NCBI GenBank assembly: GCA_013376995.1
Contig: JACAAZ010000002.1
Coordinates: forward strand, 335,882-399,881
DNA length: 64,000 nt
Source: Bacteroidota bacterium
Lineage (GTDB): Bacteria; Bacteroidota; Bacteroidia; Bacteroidales; UBA4417
Direction: 5' to 3'
Part shown: piece after piece, positions 14,329-22,983 of the stretch
Numbering within the stretch: position 1 is the stretch's first letter
Layout of the letters: every line of letters begins with the position of its first letter
Translations under genes and position numbers: made by a program
The notes under the pieces: model-generated
The model's database searches: none
The model's input: only the letters and a program-made list of their open reading frames with translations
What the model was told of the DNA's origin: nothing

Positions 14329-16938
14329 ATGAACAGACTATTCATTATTCTGCTCATCCTCATTTTCCCGGGGATGATGAAAGCCCAGTTGAACGACAGT
14401 TTCACTGACGGCAATTTTACCTCCAACCCTGAATGGATCGGGGACTTACAGCAATTCAAGATCAATTCTTCCTTACAGCTACAGCTGAATTCAACTGGAA
14501 CCGGTAGTTCCGGACTTGTGACACAGATTTCATTGTCCGATAGCATGGAGTGGGATTTCTGGGTCAAACTCTCTTTCAGCCCTTCGGATAACAACCTGGC
14601 CAGGATCTACCTCTTTTCAGACCTGCCAGACCTGAAGAGTCCGCTGAATGGCTATTTTATTAAGCTGGGAGAGAGTGGTTCAAATGATGCCATTGAGCTT
14701 GTCCGGCAATCCGGCAGCACAGAAACTTCGCTGTGTCGCGGTACAGAGGGACTTCTGGCAAGTTCCTTCAATATACGGATCAGGGTGACGCATACTGGGA
14801 ATAGTGGTTGGAACGTGTTTGCGGATCCGCATGGAGGGACTGATTATCATCTTGAATGCACAGCTACAGATCAAACTTTTGTCGCAGGAGGTTGGTTTGG
14901 AGTTTCCTGCAAATACACTAGCAGCAACAGCACGAAATTTTATTTTGATGATTTTTATGCAGGCAGTTTGATAGTGGATAAGACACCTCCGGAGCTGCTT
15001 TCTGCTTCTTTTATGAATAATACCCAAATTAAGCTCAGGTTCAGTGAAATTCCGGATTCTGCCACTGCTTGTAATGTTTCTAATTATATTGTGGATCAGG
15101 GAGTTGGCAATCCTGTTTATATTAGCAGGGATAATACTGATCATTCATTCATTTCCCTTTCCTTCTTGCAGGAATTTCAGCCGGATGTGCCCTATATCCT
15201 TTCCGTTTCAAACGTTTCCGACCTTGCTGGTAACCGGATGACAGACAGGCAGGATACAATAAAGTTTCATGTTGTAAGAGCCTTTGATATCCTGATTAAT
15301 GAGATCATGGCCGACCCCAATCCACCGCCATCATTGCCTGGTATGGAATACCTTGAACTATACAACAAGGTTGGTTCGGATATCGAGATTACCGGATGGA
15401 GCCTTTATGTAGGTTCCGTGAAAAAGCCCATCCCGCCATTTATTATGAAGGCCAATTCTTATGTCCTCCTTTGTGATGAAGATTCGCGCCCCTATTATGA
15501 ACCACTTGGGCCTGTAATTCCCTTTTCAAGCTTTTCCTTATCGAATACAGGGACTACTGTGACCCTGCGTAATGCAGATGGAGCAGTTATTCATTCTGTA
15601 TCCTATTCAGAGGATTGGTATCATAGTGATTACAAAAAAGAAGGAGGCTGGTCGCTGGAAATGATTGATCCTTTAAATCCCTGCGGGGATGCTGGTAATT
15701 GGACAGCTTCGAATGATGCAGGCGGAGGGACACCCGGAAGGGTGAATTCTGTTTATTCGGATAACCCTGATCATCTGGCACCCAGGGTTGCCAGGATTGG
15801 GATCATCGACCCATTCCACCTGGATGTGTTTTTTAGTGAAAGGATGGACAGTGCTGCCATTGCCAATCCGCTAAACTATTCGGTTGATAAGGGGATAGGA
15901 ATCCCGTTGTCAGCAACTTCTGTAACACCCGCTTACCGTGAAGTAAACCTGGAATTGCAACAAGCTGTGGTTGAAGGAGAGATTTACAACCTTTCAATAA
16001 GCGGGATAGTAATTGACTGTGCCGGAAATCAGGTTGTTCAGGCTATTGTTACCCGTTTTGCGCGTCCAGAAAAAACAACGGGGAATGACATCGTGATCAA
16101 TGAGATCTTGTTTGATCCCAAAGATGGATGTGTGGATTTTGTGGAGGTCTATAACCGCTCATCCAAGGTGCTGGACCTGAAGGATTTGACATTATGTGCA
16201 TATGATACGCTGGGGAAATCGCTTTCTGAGGTATGCAATATTTCGGATAATTCGTTTGTTGTTCTTCCCGGAGAATATTTTGTATTGACCTCAGATACCT
16301 CGGCTCTCCGGCAGTGCCATCAAATTAATGCAGAGCCATTAAGGGCAGAAGCTATGATACAGATGAGCAAGCTGCCAGGAATGAAGAATGATAAGGGTTC
16401 CATTGCATTGGCGCTGAAAACCGGGGAGATTATCGACCAGGTATGCTATTCTGCTGATATGCAGTACCCACTACTGATCAGCCTGGAAGGTGTTTCCCTT
16501 GAACGGATCCACCCGGACTGCTCATCAATGGACAGGACCAATTGGCATTCGGCTGCTGAAAATGTTGGTTTTGCAACACCTGCTGAGAAAAATTCGCAGT
16601 TTGGCAATTTTACTGTTGATGGTAATGAGATACAGGTAGGGCCGGAGATATTCTCTCCGGATAATGACGGTAATGAAGATGTTCTGAATATTTCGTATTC
16701 CTTTTCAACCCCGGGATACAATGCCAGGGTTACGATCTATGATGCGTCCGGCCACCTTATCCGAAACCTTATTACCAATGAACTTTGCGGGACTTCAGGC
16801 AGCTGGAGCTGGGATGGGATCAATAATCGCAGGGAGAAAGCACCCATTGGCAGGTATATAATCCTGGTAGAAGTTTTTGATCTTCAGGGCAATGTAAAGA
16901 AATACAAACGCACTGCAGTATTGGGTGGAATTCTCTGA
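14329..16938 (+). CDS. secreted protein with two lamin-tail domains and a T9SS-type C-terminus
   Basis: This 869-residue protein has a signal peptide (MNRLFIILLILIFPGMMKAQ). A jelly-roll-like N-terminal region (20-215) is followed by an SbsA/Ig-like strand region starting DKTPPELLSASF. Lamin-tail domains start near residues 319 (ILINEIMADPNP) and 587 (IVINEILFDPKDG). A second Ig-like segment (VARIGIIDPFHLDVFFSERM) lies between them. The end, from about residue 773 (FSPDNDGNEDVLNI, then YDASGHLI and GRYIILVEVFD), looks like the gliding-associated/FlgD-like C-terminal domain used as a T9SS export signal. A surface role is likely; no enzyme site was identified. Confidence 0.8.
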   Translation: MNRLFIILLILIFPGMMKAQLNDSFTDGNFTSNPEWIGDLQQFKINSSLQLQLNSTGTGSSGLVTQISLSDSMEWDFWVKLSFSPSDNNLARIYLFSDLPDLKSPLNGYFIKLGESGSNDAIELVRQSGSTETSLCRGTEGLLASSFNIRIRVTHTGNSGWNVFADPHGGTDYHLECTATDQTFVAGGWFGVSCKYTSSNSTKFYFDDFYAGSLIVDKTPPELLSASFMNNTQIKLRFSEIPDSATACNVSNYIVDQGVGNPVYISRDNTDHSFISLSFLQEFQPDVPYILSVSNVSDLAGNRMTDRQDTIKFHVVRAFDILINEIMADPNPPPSLPGMEYLELYNKVGSDIEITGWSLYVGSVKKPIPPFIMKANSYVLLCDEDSRPYYEPLGPVIPFSSFSLSNTGTTVTLRNADGAVIHSVSYSEDWYHSDYKKEGGWSLEMIDPLNPCGDAGNWTASNDAGGGTPGRVNSVYSDNPDHLAPRVARIGIIDPFHLDVFFSERMDSAAIANPLNYSVDKGIGIPLSATSVTPAYREVNLELQQAVVEGEIYNLSISGIVIDCAGNQVVQAIVTRFARPEKTTGNDIVINEILFDPKDGCVDFVEVYNRSSKVLDLKDLTLCAYDTLGKSLSEVCNISDNSFVVLPGEYFVLTSDTSALRQCHQINAEPLRAEAMIQMSKLPGMKNDKGSIALALKTGEIIDQVCYSADMQYPLLISLEGVSLERIHPDCSSMDRTNWHSAAENVGFATPAEKNSQFGNFTVDGNEIQVGPEIFSPDNDGNEDVLNISYSFSTPGYNARVTIYDASGHLIRNLITNELCGTSGSWSWDGINNRREKAPIGRYIILVEVFDLQGNVKKYKRTAVLGGIL

Positions 16939-16939
16939 T

Positions 16940-17005
16940 TCATTTAATTCGTGTTTTATTCGTGCACTCGTGGCACACATTATTTGTTACAGATGCACGA
17001 ATGAC
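16940..17005. repeat. intergenic inverted repeat, 'ATTCGTG' type
   Basis: ATTCGTGCACTCGTGGCACA pairs imperfectly with a right half containing GATGCACGAAT across a short AT-rich loop just after the lamin-tail gene stop. The same words recur at 22758-22800 and 50240-50283. Confidence 0.6.
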
Positions 17006-17011
17006 TCTCAA

Positions 17012-17342
17012 TTCTATTGTGCCTATTGTGCTAAGCCTTTTTGAAACACAGTAGGCACATTAGAACACAATAGAAAACACAATAGGACATGGAAATTAAT
17101 TCTATTGTGCCTATTGTGTTTACCCTTTTTGAAACACAGTAGGCATATTAGAACACAATAGAAAACACAATAGGACATGGAAATTAATTCTATTGTGCCT
17201 ATTGTGTTAAGCCTTTTTAAAACAAAGTAGGCACATTAGAACACAATAGAAAAACACAATAGGACATGGAAATTAATTCTATTGTGCCTATTGAGTTAAG
17301 CCTTTTTGAAACACAGTAGGCACATTAGGAAGACACAATAGA
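17012..17342. repeat. tandem array, about 3.8 copies of an 88-bp unit
   Basis: Units start with TTCTATTGTGCCTATTGTG at 17012, 17100, 17188 and 17277, giving periods of 88, 88 and 89. Each unit holds inverted words (CTATTGTG and CACAATAG; GTGCCTA and TAGGCAC), so each can form its own hairpin. The last copy is cut short and ends right at the comF stop codon. There are no CRISPR-like unique spacers: the whole unit is conserved. Confidence 0.9.
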
Positions 17343-17345
17343 GAA

Positions 17346-18044
17346 TTATCCTACTGCATAAGCTATGGAAGCCATGCTTATGCTTACACCCGGGATTTGA
17401 AGCAGGATGTTTGCACAGGATTCAAGCGTTGAACCAGTGGTAATGACATCATCAACCAGCAGTAAATGCTTGTTTTCCAGGGCGAGGGGATTCGTTACTT
17501 TAAAGATCTCTTTTACATTTTCGAACCTGGCGAAACGTGATTTCCGGGTTTGGGTTTCAGTTGCAATCGTCCTTACAAAAGACTTGATGTCCATTTCAAT
17601 GCCGGTTGATTCTGAAAGGCCAATGGCAAACTGCTCGCTTTGGTTGTATCCCCTTTTCTTTTGTTTACGCGGATGCAACGGCACGGGGATGATCAGATCA
17701 ATCCCATCAAATGAAGGCGTCTTTTTCAATTCAGCCCCCAGGATTATTCCTGTATAGATCCCGACCTCTTTTCTCCCCTTGTACTTCAACTGGTGAACGA
17801 GGTGCTGGACCTTACCTCCTTTGGTAAAATAAAACAGGGCAGCCGTTTTCTTTACCGGCACCCTTCCCCAGAAAACCTTATCCAGGGGATTATCTGGCTG
17901 GAGGTGAAAATTGGTTCTAGGCAAATCAAACAGGCAATGCGTGCAGAGAACCTGTTCATGTTTGAATAATGAATTCCCGCAGGCAAAGCAAAGACGGGGG
18001 TACAAAAGGGAAATGAAGTCCCGGATGAGATCTTTTGATTTCAT
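17346..18044 (-). CDS. comF: ComF family phosphoribosyltransferase-like protein
   Basis: The 232-residue product has the N-terminal zinc-ribbon CFACGNSLF...LCTHC and the phosphoribosyltransferase text VPLHPRKQKKRGYNQSEQFA. It also has the PRPP-binding motif LLVDDVITTGSTLESC near residue 195. ComF proteins are linked to DNA uptake in competent bacteria, although the biochemical role in Bacteroidota is not established. The gene is monocistronic, with repeats on both sides. Confidence 0.92.
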   Translation of the reverse strand: MKSKDLIRDFISLLYPRLCFACGNSLFKHEQVLCTHCLFDLPRTNFHLQPDNPLDKVFWGRVPVKKTAALFYFTKGGKVQHLVHQLKYKGRKEVGIYTGIILGAELKKTPSFDGIDLIIPVPLHPRKQKKRGYNQSEQFAIGLSESTGIEMDIKSFVRTIATETQTRKSRFARFENVKEIFKVTNPLALENKHLLLVDDVITTGSTLESCANILLQIPGVSISMASIAYAVG

Positions 18045-18367
18045 GGTGGAATAGTAAAGGGTTATAAGTTAAAGGGTTATAAGTTAAAGGGTTATAGGTT
18101 ATTGGTTAATAGTTGAATGTGCGATAGTAAAAAGTTGATTGGTTAAAAGTTGAATAGTTAATAGTGATAAGTTATTAGTTGGTAATGGAAATTTGTAAAA
18201 TATTGGAAAGTTCATTCAAAAGCGTCTTACAAATTTAATGCTTCAAAGCTGGAATGAAAAGTGTCATGCCTGGTATTTATAGACTATAAATAAAGTGACC
18301 AACTGTAATAATTTGTTTGTTGTTGCCGGCTTGATAATTAGACCTATGTGGGTAATTGAACCTGGAT
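18045..18367. repeat. short tandem repeat upstream of comF and remaining intergenic DNA
   Basis: Three 15-bp copies of AAAGGGTTATAAGTT (18056-18070, 18071-18085, 18086-18100, the last with one change) decay into TTAATAGTTGAATAG-type words up to about 18185. The rest, to 18367, shows no gene or clear signal. Confidence 0.75.
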
Positions 18368-19897
18368 TTACTCATGAAATACAAGGGCCTGGTAAGTGAA
18401 AATTTCAGCATCCTTATCTTTCCATCCATCCCAGCCAATTCCGGCCTTGTCGCGGGCACAATGTCCCAGGAATTCCTCCAGCGACCAGCCTGTTTCGGTA
18501 GCAACCTGCGGAAGAAATGTCCCGCCACGGCCGCCTTTTTTAATATAAATGCCATCTCTTCCCAGTTGTATGTCAGATACTGAATGGATTTTTTTCATCG
18601 GTGTTAGTACTGATATTTCTACCGCTATATTCTTCATTTCATCGGGGGTAGCGGGCGAAAACCTGTAATCCTGGGTAGAGGTAGCTACTGCCATCTCCTG
18701 CACTATCATGTACAAGGCTTTATCAGCATCGAAATGCCCTATACAACCACGCAACTCTCCGCTTTTCTTCAATGTGACAAAAGCACCCGCTTTCTGCCGT
18801 AATATGGGTGATACCTCTGTCTCTGATAATGCAGGGATCTCATGGTCCGTCAGATAACCGGCAATTGTATTCCTTGCAATCGCCAATAGTTCTTTCTTTT
18901 CTGCGGATGTCAATTCATAATTGACGATCGAATTGTTTCTTTTCACAAGGCTGATAGCGTTATATCCAACCACCCTGTCCATTTCCCCATACTTTGAATC
19001 CCCCGAATTTTTATACTGTATTTTCCTGTATTCCACGGTGGTATCGTTTTCTGTCATGTACATGAGTGTGAGCACAGCCGGCCAGGAACAGCAACCCGTT
19101 GCCAGCTCGGGAACAGACTTTTTGAGGCAGCCTTCTTCTGCAGCAAGGAAAGCCTTAGGAGAATTGGTAAGGATGGCATCAGCAAGCTCCTTATCCACTT
19201 TTAAAGCATCATTATAGGCAGGGTAATGGGAGAAATCAGTGCTGATGACGAACAGGTGTCCTGAACTATAATAAGGCTTCAGTATTTGTGCTATTTTCCT
19301 GCAGGTTTCAGGATCCTGTGTGCCCAGAAGAATAGGAACAATCCGGAATGGCTTTTTCAGATGATATTGAAGGAATGGCACCTGGACTTCAATGCTATGT
19401 TCATTCAGCTGGTATTGAGGGTCGAATGAGAGTGATTTATCAGATGTGGCAAGTTTCCTGGCAATTTCCAGATCTACTTTAACTGTTCCAAGAGGGGTGA
19501 TATAATTCCCCTGAGTATAAATTGAACCGCCCGCAAATGAATAGCGGTGGCTGCACCCGATAATGAAAATGGTCCCAAAATCCTTGTCAGCATCTAGCTG
19601 GTTGTATGCTGCCGCTGCAACGGAGCCCGAAAACACATAGCCCGCATGGGGGGAAATGATTGCTGCAGTTCTGGCCGCATCAGCCGGTTCCTTTAATTCT
19701 GAAAAGAAAGCCGACAAACTTTGTTGCAGTTCAACTGCAGTGCCCGGGTAAAATTGTCCCGCAACAGCCGGTTTCCGGTCGATAAGATTGGAATCTGGAG
19801 GGTTCATGCTGAAAGTTGGGTTGGAAGGGGAATTACACCTGGCAATCAGGCAAAGCAACATCGGGATGATCAAAATATGTACTTTTACATGGTACAT
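18368..19897 (-). CDS. MEMO-AMMECR1 fusion (AmmeMemoRadiSam proteins B and A) with signal peptide
   Basis: The 509-residue protein joins a MEMO domain (about 45-320) to an AMMECR1 domain (about 335-505). The MEMO part has AVAGQFYPG, ISPHAGYVFSG, GCSHRYSF, DFSHYPAY and ATGCCSWPA, including the His, His and Cys positions that bind metal in MEMO1. The AMMECR1 part has GAFVTLKKSGELRGCIGH, DYRFSPAT and a LPQVATETGWSLEEFLGH block. The N-terminus, MYHVKVHILIIPMLLCLIARC, is a signal or lipoprotein-like peptide, although Arg before the Cys is atypical for a lipobox. The radical-SAM third component of this system is not in the window. Function of the family is unknown. Its divergent neighbour is a nitroreductase. 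Confidence 0.87.
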   Translation of the reverse strand: MYHVKVHILIIPMLLCLIARCNSPSNPTFSMNPPDSNLIDRKPAVAGQFYPGTAVELQQSLSAFFSELKEPADAARTAAIISPHAGYVFSGSVAAAAYNQLDADKDFGTIFIIGCSHRYSFAGGSIYTQGNYITPLGTVKVDLEIARKLATSDKSLSFDPQYQLNEHSIEVQVPFLQYHLKKPFRIVPILLGTQDPETCRKIAQILKPYYSSGHLFVISTDFSHYPAYNDALKVDKELADAILTNSPKAFLAAEEGCLKKSVPELATGCCSWPAVLTLMYMTENDTTVEYRKIQYKNSGDSKYGEMDRVVGYNAISLVKRNNSIVNYELTSAEKKELLAIARNTIAGYLTDHEIPALSETEVSPILRQKAGAFVTLKKSGELRGCIGHFDADKALYMIVQEMAVATSTQDYRFSPATPDEMKNIAVEISVLTPMKKIHSVSDIQLGRDGIYIKKGGRGGTFLPQVATETGWSLEEFLGHCARDKAGIGWDGWKDKDAEIFTYQALVFHE

Positions 19898-19958
19898 CGG
19901 AACTGTACAATTAATCTATAAAGTTACTACAATATCAAGCCCCCCCGGATAGCTGTTT

Positions 19959-20504
19959 ATGTCATTTCTTACCCTGATCACCCAAAGGCAGAGCGTGCGG
20001 AAATATTCATCCCGCCCTGTTGAAACTGAAAAATTAAACCGCTGCCTTGAAGCTGCCCGCCTCGCACCGTCTGCCAGCAATTCACAACCCTGGCATTACA
20101 TCGTGGTGGATAAAGAACCAGAGCGCACCCAGGTGGCCAATGCCACATTTTCTGATATGGTAAAATTCAACCGCTTTACCCTGCAGGTTCCGGTTCTTGT
20201 AGTCCTGCTTCTTGAAAAACCAAGACTCTTGAACCGTTTTGCCATGATCCTGAAAAACAAGGAATGGCGGCTGATTGATATTGGAATTACAGCAGAACAT
20301 TTCTGCCTGCAAGCCGAAGAGGAAGGCCTGGGAACCTGCATGATGGGTTGGTTCAATGAAAAAGAACTCAAAAAACTGCTTTCCGTTCCTGCCGACAAAG
20401 CCGTTGGATTAGTGATCAGCCTGGGGTATGCAGAAGAGGGTTATACCCTCAGGAAAAAGATCCGGAAACCCCTCGAAGAAATGGTTAGTTACAACAAGTA
20501 CTGA
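19959..20504 (+). CDS. nitroreductase family flavoprotein
   Basis: The 181-residue protein opens with the FMN-binding RQSVRKYSSRPV, followed by LAPSASNSQPWHY (residues 40-52) and the C-terminal GLVISLGYAEEG strand. DIGITAEHFCLQAEEEGLGTC is the dimer-interface helix of the family. It uses FMN and NAD(P)H; the substrate cannot be predicted. It is unrelated in operon terms to the other nitroreductase at 29297. Confidence 0.9.
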   Translation: MSFLTLITQRQSVRKYSSRPVETEKLNRCLEAARLAPSASNSQPWHYIVVDKEPERTQVANATFSDMVKFNRFTLQVPVLVVLLLEKPRLLNRFAMILKNKEWRLIDIGITAEHFCLQAEEEGLGTCMMGWFNEKELKKLLSVPADKAVGLVISLGYAEEGYTLRKKIRKPLEEMVSYNKY

Positions 20505-20609
20505 TATTCCATTGTTCCCGCCTATCAATATTGAACCTCCTGTTAGGGCGTTTGAGCGATTTGTTTTTCTTACTCACAGATTCCAAACTCAGAAAGAGAC
20601 AATTAGCAT

Positions 20610-20617
20610 TACTTTTG
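20610..20617 (+). promoter_or_regulatory. -7 box of the M13 peptidase gene
   Basis: TACTTTTG matches TAnnTTTG and lies 58 bases before the ATG at 20676. No good -33 element was found. Confidence 0.45.
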
Positions 20618-20675
20618 CCCTTCCTCAAAAAAGGGGAATAGAGGCTCATCCTGTCACACATTAAAACTTTTCCTG

Positions 20676-22715
20676 ATGAAAAAGATCGTTTTCCTGCCGT
20701 TAATTCTAATGGTTGCATTTCTTATTTCCTGTAAGTCAAAACAAACTTCCTCGGGACCAGATCCGCTTGTATCACACATTGATTCCACCTTCAAACCCGG
20801 GGATGATTTCTTCAGTTATGCCAACAATAAATGGTTCAAACAACATCCAATACCAGCATCGGAACAAAGTAACGGCCTCTGGCAAATGATCCAGGATACC
20901 ATCAATGAACAGATTCGCACTATCTGTGTATCCTCTGCAGGTTTGAAAAATGTTGATAAGGGAAGTGACAAGCAGAAAATCGGTGATTTCTATTTTTCAG
21001 GGATGGATAGCATCAACCTTAATAAACGAGGCACCCAGGATATACAACCGGACCTTCAGGCTATTGATGCGGTGAAAGATATGCAAGGCTTCATAAAGGA
21101 ATCCGCCAGGCTGAGATACCTGACAGGTTCTGCGATGTTTGGATTCTATGTTGGCCAGGATGACAGGATCAGCTCTAAAAATGCCGTAAGAGTTTACCAG
21201 GGTGGCATCAGCCTCTTCGAGCGAAGCTATTATTTTGATACGGATAAACGTACAACCCTTATCAGGGGAAAATTTGTCGAGCATATGGCCAATATGTTCA
21301 TGTTGATGGGATATGACAAAGCTAAGGCCAAGGCTTCATCTGCGCATGTGATGAAGCTGGAAACCGCCCTTGCCAAGGCTTCCCGCAAAAGAGAAGATAC
21401 ACGTGATCCACTGAAAAATTATACCAAGATCTCGTTCAAAAAACTTGTCGAAACCACTCCCAACTTTGACTGGTCAGCATTCACGCAGGGTTTAGGTTTG
21501 AAAGCTGTCGACAGCGTAATTGTTGGTCAGCCAGAATTTGTGACTGCCCTGAACGGATACCTGAAATCCTTCCCGCTCCAGGACTGGAAAGATTACCTCA
21601 AATTCCATCTCTACAGTAATCTTGCCCAATACATGGATGATAAAAGCTTTAATGAGTACTTTAATTTTTATGGCAGGATGTTATCCGGAGTCCCGGAGCC
21701 TAAGCCCCGTTGGAAAAGGGTTGTCGAACAGACGGATGGTTCTCTTGGGGAATTGATTGGACAGGTATATGTGAAGGAATACCTGCCGGAAGGGACTAAG
21801 GAGAAACTACTTGAGATCGGGAATGCTATACGCGATGTCTATGCCGAAAGAATCAAGAACCTTGATTGGATGAGCCCCGAAACCAAGGAAAAAGCACTGG
21901 TTAAACTGCAAGGCATAGTGATGAAAGTCGGTTACCCGGATAAGTGGAAAGACATGAGCAGCCTGGAGATCAGCAGGGATTCCTATGCTAAAAATGCAAT
22001 GAACGTCTCCAGATGGCAATTCGAATATAACCTGGCGAAATTTGGGAAGCCGGTAGACCGGACGGAATGGGATATGTATCCACAGACTTATAATGCCTAT
22101 TACAATCCTTCCAACAACGAGATATGCGTGCCGGGTTGCAATATTATTGTGCCGGGGTATGAGCATGTTCTTGCCGATGATGCCATTCTCTATTCTGTGA
22201 TCGGGGGATCAACCTTCGGGCATGAGATCACGCATGGCTTTGATGACCAGGGATGCAAGTATGATAAGGAGGGTAACCTCAATAACTGGTGGACCAGCAG
22301 TGACAGCACCAAGTTCTTTGCCCGGACAAAGCTGATCGTTGAACAGTTCAATGCATATGTGCCTGTTGACAGCCTGCATATCAACGGAGAAATGACCCAG
22401 GGTGAGAATATTGCGGATTTAGCTGGTATCAGCATGGGGTTTGAAGCCTTCAAAAAGACAAAACAATTTACCGGCAACCAGGTAATTGCCGGTATCAAAC
22501 CCGATCAGCGATTCTTCCTGGGCTATGCGCTTGCATGGATGATCAATGCCCGTCCCGAAGCTATTACTAACCAGGTGAAGAGCGATGTGCATTCCCCTGC
22601 AAAGTTCCGCGTGATAGGCCCACTCTCAGATATTCCGGAATTTTATGCTGCCTTCGGAATCAAAAAGGGCGATGCGATGTGGAGGCCTGAGGATAAGCGG
22701 GTAAAGATCTGGTAG
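20676..22715 (+). CDS. M13 (neprilysin-like) zinc metallopeptidase lipoprotein
   Basis: This 679-residue protein has a lipoprotein signal ending LISC (Cys19) and is probably exposed in the periplasm or at the outer membrane. The zinc site HEITH is at about residue 515 in GGSTFGHEITHGFDDQG, with the third ligand in ENIADLAG about 62 residues later, as in neprilysin/PepO. The N-terminal M13 text GDDFFSYANNKWFKQHPIP is also present. It cleaves oligopeptides. Length is typical. Confidence 0.95.
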   Translation: MKKIVFLPLILMVAFLISCKSKQTSSGPDPLVSHIDSTFKPGDDFFSYANNKWFKQHPIPASEQSNGLWQMIQDTINEQIRTICVSSAGLKNVDKGSDKQKIGDFYFSGMDSINLNKRGTQDIQPDLQAIDAVKDMQGFIKESARLRYLTGSAMFGFYVGQDDRISSKNAVRVYQGGISLFERSYYFDTDKRTTLIRGKFVEHMANMFMLMGYDKAKAKASSAHVMKLETALAKASRKREDTRDPLKNYTKISFKKLVETTPNFDWSAFTQGLGLKAVDSVIVGQPEFVTALNGYLKSFPLQDWKDYLKFHLYSNLAQYMDDKSFNEYFNFYGRMLSGVPEPKPRWKRVVEQTDGSLGELIGQVYVKEYLPEGTKEKLLEIGNAIRDVYAERIKNLDWMSPETKEKALVKLQGIVMKVGYPDKWKDMSSLEISRDSYAKNAMNVSRWQFEYNLAKFGKPVDRTEWDMYPQTYNAYYNPSNNEICVPGCNIIVPGYEHVLADDAILYSVIGGSTFGHEITHGFDDQGCKYDKEGNLNNWWTSSDSTKFFARTKLIVEQFNAYVPVDSLHINGEMTQGENIADLAGISMGFEAFKKTKQFTGNQVIAGIKPDQRFFLGYALAWMINARPEAITNQVKSDVHSPAKFRVIGPLSDIPEFYAAFGIKKGDAMWRPEDKRVKIW

Positions 22716-22757
22716 AGCATATATCAGCACTATTTTGCAAACTTTTTAGGACTATAG

Positions 22758-22800
22758 ATTCGTGTATTCGTGGCATTTTTATTGCCACTAATACACGAAT
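22758..22800. repeat. intergenic hairpin, 'ATTCGTG' type
   Basis: Arms of 18 bp (22758-22775 and 22783-22800) with one mismatch and a 7-base loop form a strong hairpin between the M13 peptidase and GT39 genes. The same family occurs near 16940 and 50240. Confidence 0.85.
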
Positions 22801-22983
22801 TAAACACGGATGAAATATTTGTAATGCCCAGAAAGCTAAATAGATAGCTTGATTGTTAACGGGCAATCTGTGTCCTCCTGCATCCCACGACAATCTATTC
22901 CAACATTTTATTGCAATATCTTTACAACTCGGAATGGAGATGTCCATTCTGATTTATGATCCTTATCAATTGCTTTTCCTGGA

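Noticed and set aside
13860..14408. 182-codon plus-strand frame over asd and the start of the lamin-tail gene
   Set aside because: It overlaps two well-supported genes and shows no recognisable domain.
17012..17342. 88-bp array considered as a CRISPR array
   Set aside because: The whole unit repeats; there are no variable spacers and no cas genes.
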